Of a DNA stretch of 64,000 bases, positions 18,943 through 27,946 are shown piece after piece. Numbering within the stretch: the stretch's first letter is position 1; each line of letters starts with the position of its first letter. The notes beneath the pieces are model-generated. The model did not search any database. It saw only the letters and a list, made by a program, of their open reading frames with translations, and had not been told where the DNA came from. The stretch is from Pseudomonas sp. P8_229 (GTDB taxonomy: Bacteria > Pseudomonadota > Gammaproteobacteria > Pseudomonadales > Pseudomonadaceae). The position numbers were made by a program, and so were the translations under genes. The stretch covers positions 1,292,001 to 1,356,000 of the forward strand of contig NZ_CP125378.1 of the NCBI RefSeq assembly GCF_034008635.1. Reading direction: 5' to 3'.

Positions 18943-19862
18943 AACCGACATGGCGAAAACTCGGACGATTGTTTACCGTCGAGGGCGAAAACCGTCATCC
19001 TAAGTTGCTATCTCATGCAGCCAATCCGCTTCCGGTATTTTTGCACGATGATACTTTTAGAGTTTTTTTCAGCGGGAGGGATAGCCAAAATCGCTCCTCC
19101 GTCGGTGCTGTTGACATCGATATCGAACAGTTAAAAGTCGTCAAGGAACACCCTATACCGTTTTTCGAGCATGGTCCAAAGGGAAGTTTCTATGCAGACG
19201 GTGTGAGCATCGGCAACTGCTACACGGTCGACGGCGTTCGGTACATGCTTTTCATGGGCTGGCAATCGTCCGGACAGCAACACTGGCGAGGGGATGTCGG
19301 CAGACTGATTGTCAACTCAGACGCCACACTGAGCATTGACCGCGAGACTCCGTTCATGGGCATCGATGAGACCGACCCCATCAGCCTGTCTTATCCCTGG
19401 GTGGTCGAAAACCCCGATGGAGGCTTTGACATGTGGTATGGATCGACCAGAACCTGGGATTCCGGCAATGGTGAAATGATCCACATCATCAACTCGGCTC
19501 ACTCCACTGACGGTGATAACTGGCACCGTAACGGTCTGGCAATCCCTTTTGAAGTGGGAGTCGCTCAGGCTTTTTCTCGCCCCACCATTGCAAAAAACCC
19601 TCTGGGCGGACTGGAAATGTGGTTTTCATATCGCAGTGGAAACGGCGAAAAGTATCGTATCGGATATGCAACTACTGATGCCGGCACTCAATGGCGTCTC
19701 GCACTGAATGAAATCAACATTGACGTATCGTCGGAGGGTTGGGACTCCGAAATGATTGAGTACCCGTTTGTATTCGATCACAAGGGAAAAAGATACATGC
19801 TGTATAACGGCAATGGCTACGGAAAATCCGGATTCGGGCTAGCTATTCTGGAGCGCAATTAA
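18939..19862 (+). CDS. GH43/GH130-like five-bladed propeller protein
   Basis: 307 residues with repeated beta-propeller blades: NPLPVFLHDDTFRVFFSGRD, VRYMLFMGWQS, GGFDMWYGSTRTWD, LGGLEMWFSYRSGNG and KRYMLYNGNGYG. These resemble the blades of GH43/GH68-type and GH130-type glycosidases and phosphorylases. No signal peptide is present, so it is cytosolic and may act on a nucleotide or lipid-linked sugar, or be non-catalytic. The catalytic acids cannot be assigned. Its ATG overlaps the acyltransferase stop by four bases. Confidence 0.7.
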   Translation: MKPTWRKLGRLFTVEGENRHPKLLSHAANPLPVFLHDDTFRVFFSGRDSQNRSSVGAVDIDIEQLKVVKEHPIPFFEHGPKGSFYADGVSIGNCYTVDGVRYMLFMGWQSSGQQHWRGDVGRLIVNSDATLSIDRETPFMGIDETDPISLSYPWVVENPDGGFDMWYGSTRTWDSGNGEMIHIINSAHSTDGDNWHRNGLAIPFEVGVAQAFSRPTIAKNPLGGLEMWFSYRSGNGEKYRIGYATTDAGTQWRLALNEINIDVSSEGWDSEMIEYPFVFDHKGKRYMLYNGNGYGKSGFGLAILERN

Positions 19863-20236
19863 TGGCTCGCCTGCTCGACTACCTTTATATATTCGCCACA
19901 ATTATATTTACCGTGTACGGGCAACTAATGCTGAAATGGAGAATTTCACGCTTTGGCGCCTTGCCGGAAGATCTTTTCGGAAAACTCAAGTTCATGGTCC
20001 ATTTGCTAATGGACCCTGGTGTATTTTCCGGTTTTTTAGCGGGTTTCCTCGCCTCCATCACCTGGATGGCTGCCATGTCGAAATTCGACTTGAGCCATGC
20101 CTACCCGTTCATGAGCATCAACTTCGTTGTCGTGCTTATTCTGGGGACATGGATTTTAAGCGAGCCCATGACCCTACAAAAAGTAATCGGGGTTTCTCTT
20201 ATTGTCATAGGTACAGTGGTGGCTGCTCGTGGATGA
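19862..20236 (+). CDS. small EamA/SMR-type transporter, probable lipid-linked sugar flippase
   Basis: 124 residues with four hydrophobic spans, the size and layout of ArnE/ArnF and other small multidrug resistance-like proteins. The end of the last two spans, NFVVVLILGTWILSEPMTLQ and VIGVSLIVIGTVVAARG, is typical of the family. Within this cluster it would take the place GtrA has in the neighbouring operon, that is flipping an undecaprenyl-phosphate sugar. The stop of the preceding gene shares its first base. Confidence 0.84.
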   Translation: MARLLDYLYIFATIIFTVYGQLMLKWRISRFGALPEDLFGKLKFMVHLLMDPGVFSGFLAGFLASITWMAAMSKFDLSHAYPFMSINFVVVLILGTWILSEPMTLQKVIGVSLIVIGTVVAARG

Positions 20237-20326
20237 CACCCCACTGCCCCCTAATCACGCTGCCTTCCCAGTTTTCATTCAAAGCTGGCCAGTACTGTGC
20301 ATCTTTGAGATCGGAGCGAATTCAAA

Positions 20327-21457
20327 ATGAGCAAAAACAAGATTCCATTCAACTGGCCACACATGACCGGGAAGGAGCTTTATTACATTGCCGAATCTCA
20401 CTTCAATGGCCGCTTGGCCGGTGACGGACCGTTTACGAAGCACTGTCACAACTGGCTGGGGCAGCGAACCGGTTGCAGCAAAGCCCTGCTGACCCACTCA
20501 TGCACCGCCGCCCTGGAAATGGCTGCACTGCTTCTGGATATTGAGCCAGGGGATGAGATCATCATGCCCTCCTACACATTTGTTTCCACCGCAAACGCCT
20601 TTGTCTTGCGAGGGGGCATCCCAGTCTTTGTAGATATCCGCAAAGACACCCTGAACCTCGACGAAAACCTTATTGAGTCAGCTATCACCGATCGAACCAA
20701 AGCCATCGTTCCAGTCCATTACGCCGGCGTCGCTTGCGAGATGGACAGCATCATGACAATCGCCCGGCGACACGATCTCAAAGTAGTTGAGGATGCAGCT
20801 CAAGGTGTAATGGCTACGTACAAGGGGCGCGCATTGGGTGGCATCGGTGACTTGGGCGCCTACAGCTTCCATGAGACCAAGAATGTGATTTCCGGTGAGG
20901 GTGGCGCTCTTCTGGTCAACGATCCACAGATGGCGTTGCGCGCCGAGATCATTCGTGAGAAGGGCACAGACCGCAGCCGTTTCTTCAGAGGCGAAGTCGA
21001 TAAATACACCTGGCAAGAAGTTGGCTCTTCTTTTCTTCCCGGGGAATTGATCGCTGCGTTTCTTTGGGCACAGCTGGAGGAAGCTGATCGCATTACTCAG
21101 AAGCGTCTTGCCAGCTGGAACCGCTACCACGAATTACTGGCGCCTCTGGAGGCGCGCGGTATTCTGCGACGCCCGATAATTCCTCAAGAATGCCAACATA
21201 ACGCTCATATGTATTATGTATTGCTGGCACCCGACATTGATCGCCAAGTTGTCCTTGAGAAGTTCAGGAGCCAGGAGATCAGTTCGGTCTTCCACTACGT
21301 CCCCCTGCATTCATCTCCTGCGGGACGGCGATACGGCCGCACACACGGCAGCCTCGAAGTCACCGATGACCAGTCCGAACGCTTGGTTCGCCTGCCACTT
21401 TGGGTCGGTATCTCTGAAGCCCAGCAAATCAGAGTGGTAGAGATGCTGTCATGCTGA
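20327..21457 (+). CDS. rffA: dTDP-4-amino-4,6-dideoxygalactose transaminase
   Basis: 376-residue PLP enzyme of the DegT/DnrJ/EryC1 family. It closely follows E. coli RffA (WecE) over its length: ALEMAALLLDIEPGDEIIMP, YTFVSTANAFVLRGG, VPVHYAGVACEMD and VVEDAAQGVMATYKGRALG. The Schiff-base Lys is in SFHETKNV. The known reaction converts dTDP-4-keto-6-deoxyglucose to dTDP-Fuc4N with glutamate. A 90-base gap separates it from the flippase gene. The dTDP-glucose synthase and dehydratase (RmlA/RmlB) are not in the window and must come from elsewhere. Confidence 0.92.
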   Translation: MSKNKIPFNWPHMTGKELYYIAESHFNGRLAGDGPFTKHCHNWLGQRTGCSKALLTHSCTAALEMAALLLDIEPGDEIIMPSYTFVSTANAFVLRGGIPVFVDIRKDTLNLDENLIESAITDRTKAIVPVHYAGVACEMDSIMTIARRHDLKVVEDAAQGVMATYKGRALGGIGDLGAYSFHETKNVISGEGGALLVNDPQMALRAEIIREKGTDRSRFFRGEVDKYTWQEVGSSFLPGELIAAFLWAQLEEADRITQKRLASWNRYHELLAPLEARGILRRPIIPQECQHNAHMYYVLLAPDIDRQVVLEKFRSQEISSVFHYVPLHSSPAGRRYGRTHGSLEVTDDQSERLVRLPLWVGISEAQQIRVVEMLSC

Positions 21458-23007
21458 GTCACTTCACCAAATCAAGCCAGCAGGGCCTTTGCTGGTTCGT
21501 CGTTATCGTGGCGACAGGGTTGCCGCGACTTAGCGTTCTAGGCTCACTGCCTTCGACAGATGAAGGTGTATTTGCCTATTTCTCGCAGATCATTTTTGCA
21601 AGCTTGTCCACCGGACATGGGCTACCCGATTCAGGGACATTGATGCTTTACCCAATGTTGCTATCTTGGGTTTTTGATTTGTCAGTCAATCATCTGATGT
21701 TTCTGCGACTCGTCGATTTGATTGTCGCCTTGGTGGCCGGGCTGCTCTTTTACAAAGTTATCGAGCAGCAATCACAGAGCCGACTGGGAGCCACGCTGAT
21801 AGCGGCTGTATTCCTCTTTTTGATGAATCAGCCACTGTTCATTCAATCAGGATTCAAGAACAGCATATTTTCGGCCTATATCCCCCTGTTCACCGCACTG
21901 CTATTGGCTCGAAACATATCGAAGGACTCGCCGTCCTGGCTCTGGATCGGGGCATTGAGCGCGATCTCGGTTTTGCTTCGAGAAACGTTCATACCGTTCG
22001 TGGTCGTCGGGGCAATCAGCATCCTGATCACCTATGGCTGGCGAACACTTACCAGATTCTTCATGGGTGGTGTACTGACAGGTGCCGTCATCATTGGCGC
22101 GGTACTGATTTCCCGCGGTGGAATGCAGGCGCTCCTTGATGCGTACGTACATGCTGGTGACTTTTATGCCTCAATGAAAGATCAGACGATCCCTCTGCTG
22201 ATTTCAAATGGCACGGCTTCAGCCAAAGAGGCAAGTATCGCACTCGGCATTACAGGAGCCGCGGCTTTCGGACTGATTGTGCATACTGTGCATCAGCGAA
22301 GTTCAGCATCTTTGAATCGCTTATTATTTTGGGCAGTCATTGCAGCCGTCCCCTTGCTGGAACCCATTTCAAAAATAGGTTTCCCCTACCACTTCGCTGT
22401 CTGCCTTCCAGGCTTGGCAGGTATCTGCGCACTGGCCTGGCATCACCTGATCAGCCCGCAACCTGAAAAAGTGAGAGTCGTAATCTCAGCAGGATTCATT
22501 GCTGTGTGCATGCCTCTGCTCTGGCCCAAATTTGTTTTGCTTTCCAACATATGGTCAGGCACCAAGGAAAATCTTGCAGGCATAGCCAACACGGCCTGGA
22601 GACCTGAAGCGGTTGCCCAATCCAACTATTTACTGGCCGCCGATGCCATCCTGAAAGACGCTCCACCTGGAAGTACACTAAGCATCAGTGGCTTTATGTT
22701 TTCCCTCTATCCTCTGACAGGGCTACTGCCCCCCGCATACAAATCAGATCACCTGAATGCCATGGCAATCAGGTACGGGTTCAATGCGCACGCCTTGCAA
22801 AGCGCTCTGGAGTCCTGCCCGCCCGACATCCTCATGACCACCACCAGAACAGACCTACCAGGCTCAGAAACCATTAAGGAGGCGGTTGAAGGCTCCAGGC
22901 TCTACGGTGCCGTTGCGACCATTGCCAATTCGCCAGAAAAGTCCTACGGAACGTTTGGTGGAACGATCTATAAACTGGCCAGCAACGTGGATTCGAAATG
23001 CAAGTAA
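21451..23007 (+). CDS. GT-C membrane glycosyltransferase
   Basis: 518 residues with about ten hydrophobic spans over the first 380 residues and a short soluble C-terminal part. The first extracytoplasmic loop has SLPSTDEGVFAYFSQ, with the paired acidic residues found in GT-C enzymes such as ArnT and PMT. It overlaps the rffA stop by seven bases (ATGCTGA). It is the likely last step of the cluster: transfer of the amino sugar from undecaprenyl phosphate to a surface acceptor in the periplasm. Acceptor unknown. Confidence 0.75.
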   Translation: MLSHFTKSSQQGLCWFVVIVATGLPRLSVLGSLPSTDEGVFAYFSQIIFASLSTGHGLPDSGTLMLYPMLLSWVFDLSVNHLMFLRLVDLIVALVAGLLFYKVIEQQSQSRLGATLIAAVFLFLMNQPLFIQSGFKNSIFSAYIPLFTALLLARNISKDSPSWLWIGALSAISVLLRETFIPFVVVGAISILITYGWRTLTRFFMGGVLTGAVIIGAVLISRGGMQALLDAYVHAGDFYASMKDQTIPLLISNGTASAKEASIALGITGAAAFGLIVHTVHQRSSASLNRLLFWAVIAAVPLLEPISKIGFPYHFAVCLPGLAGICALAWHHLISPQPEKVRVVISAGFIAVCMPLLWPKFVLLSNIWSGTKENLAGIANTAWRPEAVAQSNYLLAADAILKDAPPGSTLSISGFMFSLYPLTGLLPPAYKSDHLNAMAIRYGFNAHALQSALESCPPDILMTTTRTDLPGSETIKEAVEGSRLYGAVATIANSPEKSYGTFGGTIYKLASNVDSKCK

Positions 23008-23357
23008 CTCACTCGGTAAGCGGTCACTAACGCAACAAATCGACGAGACATGTATTACCGTTATCGGAGACAGCAGCCAGAGCCACTCTGGTTGCTCGCC
23101 TCCTCTCTTAAGTGCTAGCTAAAGCAGCCCAAGCCCCTCCTTCCGGGCTGCTCACCAGTGTTTCCTACCAATATGATGCGACCCGGAGCGATCCGCTCAG
23201 CGTCTGTAAACGTCGCCAGAGCGCTTACAGGACCATCCCGATCGGCAGAAAGTCAAAGCTTGGAGGCATCAGCCTGCACAACACAAATCTTGGCGACCGG
23301 AAACGAAAAAGCCCCCGTAATCAGCAATGATTACGGGGGCTTCGTCTTGTTCAATAA
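23008..23357. other. 350-base intergenic region between the glycan cluster and tRNA-Ser
   Basis: It contains a hairpin AGCAGCCC/GGGCTGCT at 23123-23152 without a clear T-run, which may end the glycan operon, and the tRNA terminator at 23305-23340. No gene is supported; short frames here lack ribosome sites and family features. Confidence 0.6.
23305..23340 (-). terminator. Rho-independent terminator of tRNA-Ser
   Basis: A 13-base perfect stem GCCCCCGTAATCA with a GCAA loop is followed on the minus strand by TTTTTC. It lies just past the tRNA 3' end. Confidence 0.85.
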
Positions 23358-23447
23358 TGGCGGAGAGATAGGGATTCGAACCCTAGGTACCGGTGAAGGT
23401 ACAACGGATTTCGAATCCGTCCCATTCGGCCACTCTGGCATCTCTCC
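23358..23447 (-). tRNA. tRNA-Ser (anticodon CGA)
   Basis: The minus strand begins GGAGAGATGCCAGAGTGGCC, has the anticodon arm ACGGA-TTCGAAA-TCCGT with CGA in the loop, a long variable arm (TGTACCTTCACCGGTACC), the T arm GGGTTCGAATCCC, and ends with an encoded CCA. The 90-base length and long variable arm are those of a serine tRNA. Confidence 0.97.
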
Positions 23448-23530
23448 AACGGCGCGCATCATAACAACACTTTTAGCGAAAGCAAACCCTCTTTCGAAAA
23501 TTTCTTCGTGCTATCAGATGCTTGCGTCGA

Positions 23531-24244
23531 TTAAAGCGGTACACCCAGACGATTGGCGACTTCTTCGTAGGCTTCGATGACGTCACCGAGGCCCTGGCGG
23601 AAGCGGTCCTTGTCCATCTTCTTCTTGGTGTCCTTGTCCCACAGACGGCAACCGTCCGGGCTGAACTCGTCGCCCAGGACGATGGAGCCGTCGCTGAACA
23701 CGCCGAACTCCAGCTTGAAGTCCACCAGCAAAAGGCCGGCGTCGTCGAACAGTTTGCTCAGGACTTCGTTGACCTTGAGCGACAGTTCTTTCATGCGCGC
23801 CAGTTGCTCGGCGGTGCCCCAACCGAATGCCACGACGTGGGATTCGTTGATGAACGGGTCGCCCTTGGCGTCGTCCTTCAGGAACAGTTCGAAGGTGTAA
23901 GGGTTGAGCTTCAGCCCCTCCTCCACACCCAGACGCTTGACCAGGCTGCCGGCGGCGTAGTTACGCACGACGCACTCGACCGGGATCATGTCCAGCTTCT
24001 TCACCAGGCACTCGTTGTCGCCCAGCAGCTTGTCGAATTGGGTCGGAATGCCGGCCGCTTCGAGTTTCTGCATGATGAAGGCGTTGAACTTGTTGTTCAC
24101 CATGCCTTTGCGGTCGAGCTGCTCGATGCGCTTGCCGTCGAACGCCGAGGTGTCGTTGCGAAACAGCAGGATCAAGCGGTCAGCGTCGTCGGTCTTGTAA
24201 ACCGATTTGGCTTTGCCGCGGTAGAGTTCTTCACGTTTTTCCAT
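23531..24244 (-). CDS. purC: phosphoribosylaminoimidazole-succinocarboxamide synthase
   Basis: SAICAR synthetase of purine biosynthesis, joining CAIR and aspartate with ATP; 237 residues, the normal bacterial length. Family signatures seen are [11 protein letters not shown] near the N-terminus, [27 protein letters not shown] and the C-terminal VDFKLEFG with [17 protein letters not shown] precedes the ATG. It ends the gene run dapA-bamC-MBL-purC, an order conserved in Pseudomonas. Confidence 0.97.
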   Translation of the reverse strand: MEKREELYRGKAKSVYKTDDADRLILLFRNDTSAFDGKRIEQLDRKGMVNNKFNAFIMQKLEAAGIPTQFDKLLGDNECLVKKLDMIPVECVVRNYAAGSLVKRLGVEEGLKLNPYTFELFLKDDAKGDPFINESHVVAFGWGTAEQLARMKELSLKVNEVLSKLFDDAGLLLVDFKLEFGVFSDGSIVLGDEFSPDGCRLWDKDTKKKMDKDRFRQGLGDVIEAYEEVANRLGVPL

Positions 24245-24272
24245 GATGGGCTCCGCTTGCTAAGTAGATGGG

Positions 24273-25034
24273 CTAGGCGATATGGCGCCAGTCGAGCCCT
24301 GAATCTTGATCGGCCAGTTGCAGCCAGTCCGGGTCGCACCCGAGGGTGTCGACGAAACATTGCCGGGCCAGCTGCGGCAGGTTGTTCTTGCTGCTCAGGT
24401 GGGCGAGAACCAGATGCTGCAAGCCCTGCCACCCCAACTCGGCCACCAGGAATGCCGCCTGATGGTTATTCAAATGTCCCAGCTCGCCGCCCACCCGTTG
24501 CTTGAGAAAGTACGGGTAATGACCACGAGCCAGCATGTCGCGGCAGTGATTGGACTCGATCATCAATGCATCGAGATCCCGATAGCCGTCCAGCACCCGC
24601 TCGCAGTAGGAACCCAGATCGGTCAGCAGGCCGAAGCGCCGCTGCTCGTTATCACTGAATACATACTGGGTCGGCTCCTGCGCATCATGGGCCACGGCAA
24701 TGACCCGGATGTTCAGAGCGCCGATCTGCAAATGCTCGCCGCCGGCCAGAAAGCCTGCGGGCTCGATCGGTTTGCGCATCCCGCGCAGTGTGCCGCGACT
24801 GAGGTAGACCGGCAGATTGTAGCGCCGAGACAGCAAACCCACGCCATGCACGTGGTCGGCATGTTCGTGGGTTACGAGTATCGCGCTCAGTTGCGCCGGG
24901 TTCACACCCAGGCGCAGCAGGCGTTTTTCGGTTTCCCGCAGGGAAAAACCACAATCCACCAGCACATACGTATCAGCACTGGCGATCAGCGTGCCGTTCC
25001 CTTGGCTACCGCTGCCGAGAACGGCAAAACGCAT
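24273..25034 (-). CDS. MBL-fold metallohydrolase (YycJ/WalJ type)
   Basis: 253 residues. The metal site HxHxDH is in LVTHEHADHVHGVG (about residues 56-69), and later ligands lie in VIAVAHDA, LMIESNHC and LAHLSSKN. N-terminal LGSGSQGNGTLI matches the YycJ/WalJ branch, exonuclease-like phosphodiesterases of the beta-lactamase fold. The exact substrate here is unknown. It starts 5 bases past the bamC stop, so the two are co-translated. Confidence 0.9.
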   Translation of the reverse strand: MRFAVLGSGSQGNGTLIASADTYVLVDCGFSLRETEKRLLRLGVNPAQLSAILVTHEHADHVHGVGLLSRRYNLPVYLSRGTLRGMRKPIEPAGFLAGGEHLQIGALNIRVIAVAHDAQEPTQYVFSDNEQRRFGLLTDLGSYCERVLDGYRDLDALMIESNHCRDMLARGHYPYFLKQRVGGELGHLNNHQAAFLVAELGWQGLQHLVLAHLSSKNNLPQLARQCFVDTLGCDPDWLQLADQDSGLDWRHIA

Positions 25035-25038
25035 GTGA

Positions 25039-26154
25039 TCAGCCCAGGTTGTCCTGAATCACGCTCAACACTTTGCGGGCCACATCGGCCGGCGCGACGG
25101 TGTTGATGTTCTTCTCGACGGTTACCTGAACGTTTTCACCGACCTTGCTCAGGCGAACCTGATAACGCTCGGCACGGGCTTCAACTTCTTCCTTGGTCGG
25201 CGCACTGCCGAACAGGCTGCTGAAGAAACCAGGCTTGTCGTCTTTCTTCTCGGCCTTTTCGGCCAGGTTGATGTAGTACAGGCCCAGGCTGCGGTTGATG
25301 TCTTCAACGCGCCACTGACCTTGCTCCAGCGCACGACCGACGCTCGACCAGGCGCGATCCAGGTCCGGACCGACGTTCAGCACCGGGTTGCCGCTGCCGT
25401 CTTCGCTGAGGCTGACACGGCTTGGGGTATCGAAATCACGCGAAGCCAGCATCGACACCGAACCGCCCTTCTCGGAGATCCGGCTCATGCTCGCGAGCAT
25501 GTCGTCGACCAGGGCTGCGTCCAGGCCAGTGTTGACCGAACGGTTGGTGAAGTCGACGTCGGCGGTGCTGCCGGCAGGACGCTCGGCGCTGACCACGTAG
25601 ATTTCACTGGTGTTGCGCTGCACGCCTGGCTCGATGCGCACCCGCACGCGGGTTTCGCTGTCGGCGCCAACACCGGCTGCGCTCAGGCGCTTGGCCATGG
25701 CTGCGGACAGTTCGTCGGAATGCTGCCAGGTGGTGCTGAATTCACCGGTTTGCGGGCGCTGTTCATCCAGACGGAAACCGTTGTCCTGGAAGAACTGCAC
25801 CGCCACTGGCCAGACTTCGGCCGGTGGGTGCTGGGCCATGACCCAACGCGAGTCACCGCTCTTCTGCAGCGAGTAGTCGGTCGCGTCCGCAACCGCCGAC
25901 AGCGGTTGCGGACGCGGCACCACGTATTCGCCCTTGGCGGTGTCATCAGCCACGTTGCGCGGGATCGGCAACAGCGGATCCAGACGTTTGGAGGTGCTGA
26001 CATTCGGTGGCAGTTGCATCGGTGCAGTCTGTTGCGCTTCCAGGTAATCGCTACCACGGTCACGGAAATAACCTTCCGGGCCCCAGATCCATCCGCAGCC
26101 ACTGGTGCTGGAGATAATCAAGGCAAGTGCGGAAAGTCCGGCCATTCGCTTCAT
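25039..26154 (-). CDS. bamC: outer membrane assembly lipoprotein BamC
   Basis: 371-residue accessory lipoprotein of the BAM complex, which inserts beta-barrel proteins into the outer membrane. The ATG at 26154 has GAGGAAG upstream and yields a lipoprotein signal: hydrophobic LSALALIISSTSG then Cys at about residue 20. GYFRDRGSDYLEAQ follows, matching the conserved unstructured segment that binds BamD. Two helix-grip domains make up the rest. The longer frame to 26190 would bury the signal and is rejected. Seventeen bases separate it from dapA. Confidence 0.92.
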   Translation of the reverse strand: MKRMAGLSALALIISSTSGCGWIWGPEGYFRDRGSDYLEAQQTAPMQLPPNVSTSKRLDPLLPIPRNVADDTAKGEYVVPRPQPLSAVADATDYSLQKSGDSRWVMAQHPPAEVWPVAVQFFQDNGFRLDEQRPQTGEFSTTWQHSDELSAAMAKRLSAAGVGADSETRVRVRIEPGVQRNTSEIYVVSAERPAGSTADVDFTNRSVNTGLDAALVDDMLASMSRISEKGGSVSMLASRDFDTPSRVSLSEDGSGNPVLNVGPDLDRAWSSVGRALEQGQWRVEDINRSLGLYYINLAEKAEKKDDKPGFFSSLFGSAPTKEEVEARAERYQVRLSKVGENVQVTVEKNINTVAPADVARKVLSVIQDNLG

Positions 26155-26171
26155 GCGTTGTACTTCCTCAA

Positions 26172-27050
26172 TTAAACCAGGACGCTGCACTGGCGCAGGG
26201 CCGTGCGAAGCGTTTCATGACAAGGAGCGCTCAGCCAGGTCAGCGGCAGGCGGATGCCTTCGTGCATCAGACCCATTTCAACCAAAGCCCACTTCACCGG
26301 AATCGGGTTGGCTTCGATGAACAGGTCCTTGTGCAGCGGCATCAGTTTTTCGTTGATGGCCCGTGCAGTCTGGGCATCGCCCTTCAGCGCCGCCTCGCAC
26401 AGGTCGGCCATTTCGCGCGGAGCGACGTTGGCGGTAACGGAGATGTTGCCTTTGCCACCCAGCAGGATCAGTTCGACTGCGGTCGGATCATCGCCGGACA
26501 GCACGATGAAGTCCTTGCTCACGCCGTCGATGATGGCTTTGGCACGTTTCAGGTCGCCGGTGGCTTCCTTGATGCCGATGATGTTCGGCACGGTGGACAG
26601 GCGAATCACGGTCTCGGCCTGCATGTCGCAGGAGGTGCGGCCAGGAACGTTGTAGAGAATCTGTGGAATGTCGACCGCTTCGGCAATGTGCTTGAAGTGC
26701 TGGTACAGGCCTTCCTGGGTCGGCTTGTTGTAGTACGGCACGACCAGCAGGCAGGCGTCGGCGCCGGCTGCCTTGGCGTTGCGGGTCAGTTCGACGGCTT
26801 CGCGGGTCGAGTTGGCGCCAGTACCGGCGATCACCGGGATACGGCCTGCAACCTGCTTGACCACGGCTTTGATGACGGCGATGTGCTCTTCTACGTCAAG
26901 CGTCGCCGATTCGCCGGTAGTACCGACCGCGACAATGGCATGGGTGCCGTTCTTGAGATGGAAGTCCACGAGTTTGCTGAGGCTGTCCCAGTCAAGACGC
27001 CCTTGTGCATCCATGGGAGTGACCAGTGCCACCATACTGCCCGCAATCAT
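26172..27050 (-). CDS. dapA: 4-hydroxy-tetrahydrodipicolinate synthase
   Basis: First step of the lysine/diaminopimelate branch, condensing pyruvate and aspartate semialdehyde; 292 residues from the ATG at 27050, which has AGGAG upstream. TGESATL binds the pyruvate carboxylate, ILYNVPGRT carries the catalytic Tyr, and [10 protein letters not shown] carries the Schiff-base Lys. The longer frame to 27131 adds residues outside the family. It heads the run with bamC, the MBL gene and purC, and is divergent from gcvR. Confidence 0.96.
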   Translation of the reverse strand: MIAGSMVALVTPMDAQGRLDWDSLSKLVDFHLKNGTHAIVAVGTTGESATLDVEEHIAVIKAVVKQVAGRIPVIAGTGANSTREAVELTRNAKAAGADACLLVVPYYNKPTQEGLYQHFKHIAEAVDIPQILYNVPGRTSCDMQAETVIRLSTVPNIIGIKEATGDLKRAKAIIDGVSKDFIVLSGDDPTAVELILLGGKGNISVTANVAPREMADLCEAALKGDAQTARAINEKLMPLHKDLFIEANPIPVKWALVEMGLMHEGIRLPLTWLSAPCHETLRTALRQCSVLV

Positions 27051-27375
27051 GAAACCGCTCCTGCCGGAAAAAGAGAGCGGTAATGGTACTGGCGCCAAGA
27101 TGCTTGCACAAGCGAAGTACTGCGCCGCCATTCCCCTTGGCGTCGGTTTTCGCTACCCTTCAGACTTTGATCGGTACTGATCAGCTTGTACGCCGGGTTC
27201 CAGCCTCCCTTTTCGGCCTCCCAGGTCCCGTTCCAGCGTCGCTGCTGCACGCTCCACTATTATTGGAGCGAATTGCGAGCCGTGGCCCGGGGCTTTCTGA
27301 ATCGGCACGCGCAGACGCATCCCGACGACCAACGCTCATCGACTTACCGACCGCTCATCGCTTTAGGAATGCTGC
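27051..27375. other. 325-base divergent control region of dapA and gcvR
   Basis: Both flanking genes start outward from here. I see no strong -10/-35 pair on either strand. A short palindrome GATCGGTACTGATC occurs at 27169-27182. Confidence 0.5.
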
Positions 27376-27936
27376 ATGTCCACCCCCACAGTTCGCGAAC
27401 AATTCCTTGTCATCAGTGCCCTTGGCGCCAACCCCATGGAGCTGACTAACGTCCTGTGCCGCGCCAGCCATGAAAATCGCTGCGCCGTCGTCACCTCCCG
27501 GCTGACTCGCCATGGCGAATGCAGCGCGCTGATCCTTGAGATCTCTGGCAGCTGGGACGCCCTTGCGCGTCTGGAAGGCAGCCTGTCCGGGCTCGCCAAG
27601 AAGCACGCGTTCACGGTCAACGTAGTGCGCAGCGCCGCGCTGGAAAATCGCCCGCAGGCACTGCCGTACGTGGCGTATGTCAGCTCGGCGTATCGCCCGG
27701 ACATCATCAATGAGCTATGCCAGTTCTTCATGGACCACAACGTCGAACTGGAAAACCTGACCTGCGATACCTACCAGGCTCCGCAGACCGGCGGCACCAT
27801 GCTCAACGCCACGTTCACCGTGACCCTGCCGGCCGGTACCCAGATCAGTTGGCTGCGCGACCAGTTCCTGGATTTCGCCGACGCGATGAATCTGGATGCC
27901 CTGATCGAGCCTTGGCGCCCACAAAACCCAATGTAA
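27376..27936 (+). CDS. gcvR: glycine cleavage system transcriptional repressor GcvR
   Basis: 186 residues with two ACT domains, the first opening REQFLVISALGANPMELTNVL and the second around YRPDIINELCQFFMDHNVEL. In E. coli GcvR binds GcvA and represses the glycine cleavage operon when glycine is low. No DNA-binding domain is present, which fits a co-regulator. GGAA precedes the ATG. It is followed after 10 bases by bcp, with which it is likely co-transcribed. Confidence 0.9.
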   Translation: MSTPTVREQFLVISALGANPMELTNVLCRASHENRCAVVTSRLTRHGECSALILEISGSWDALARLEGSLSGLAKKHAFTVNVVRSAALENRPQALPYVAYVSSAYRPDIINELCQFFMDHNVELENLTCDTYQAPQTGGTMLNATFTVTLPAGTQISWLRDQFLDFADAMNLDALIEPWRPQNPM

Positions 27937-27946
27937 GGAAGCTTTC

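Noticed and set aside
23008..23447. tRNA-Ser as attachment site for the rffA cluster
   Set aside because: The tRNA 3' end faces the cluster, but no integrase and no second copy of the tRNA end were seen at the left boundary.
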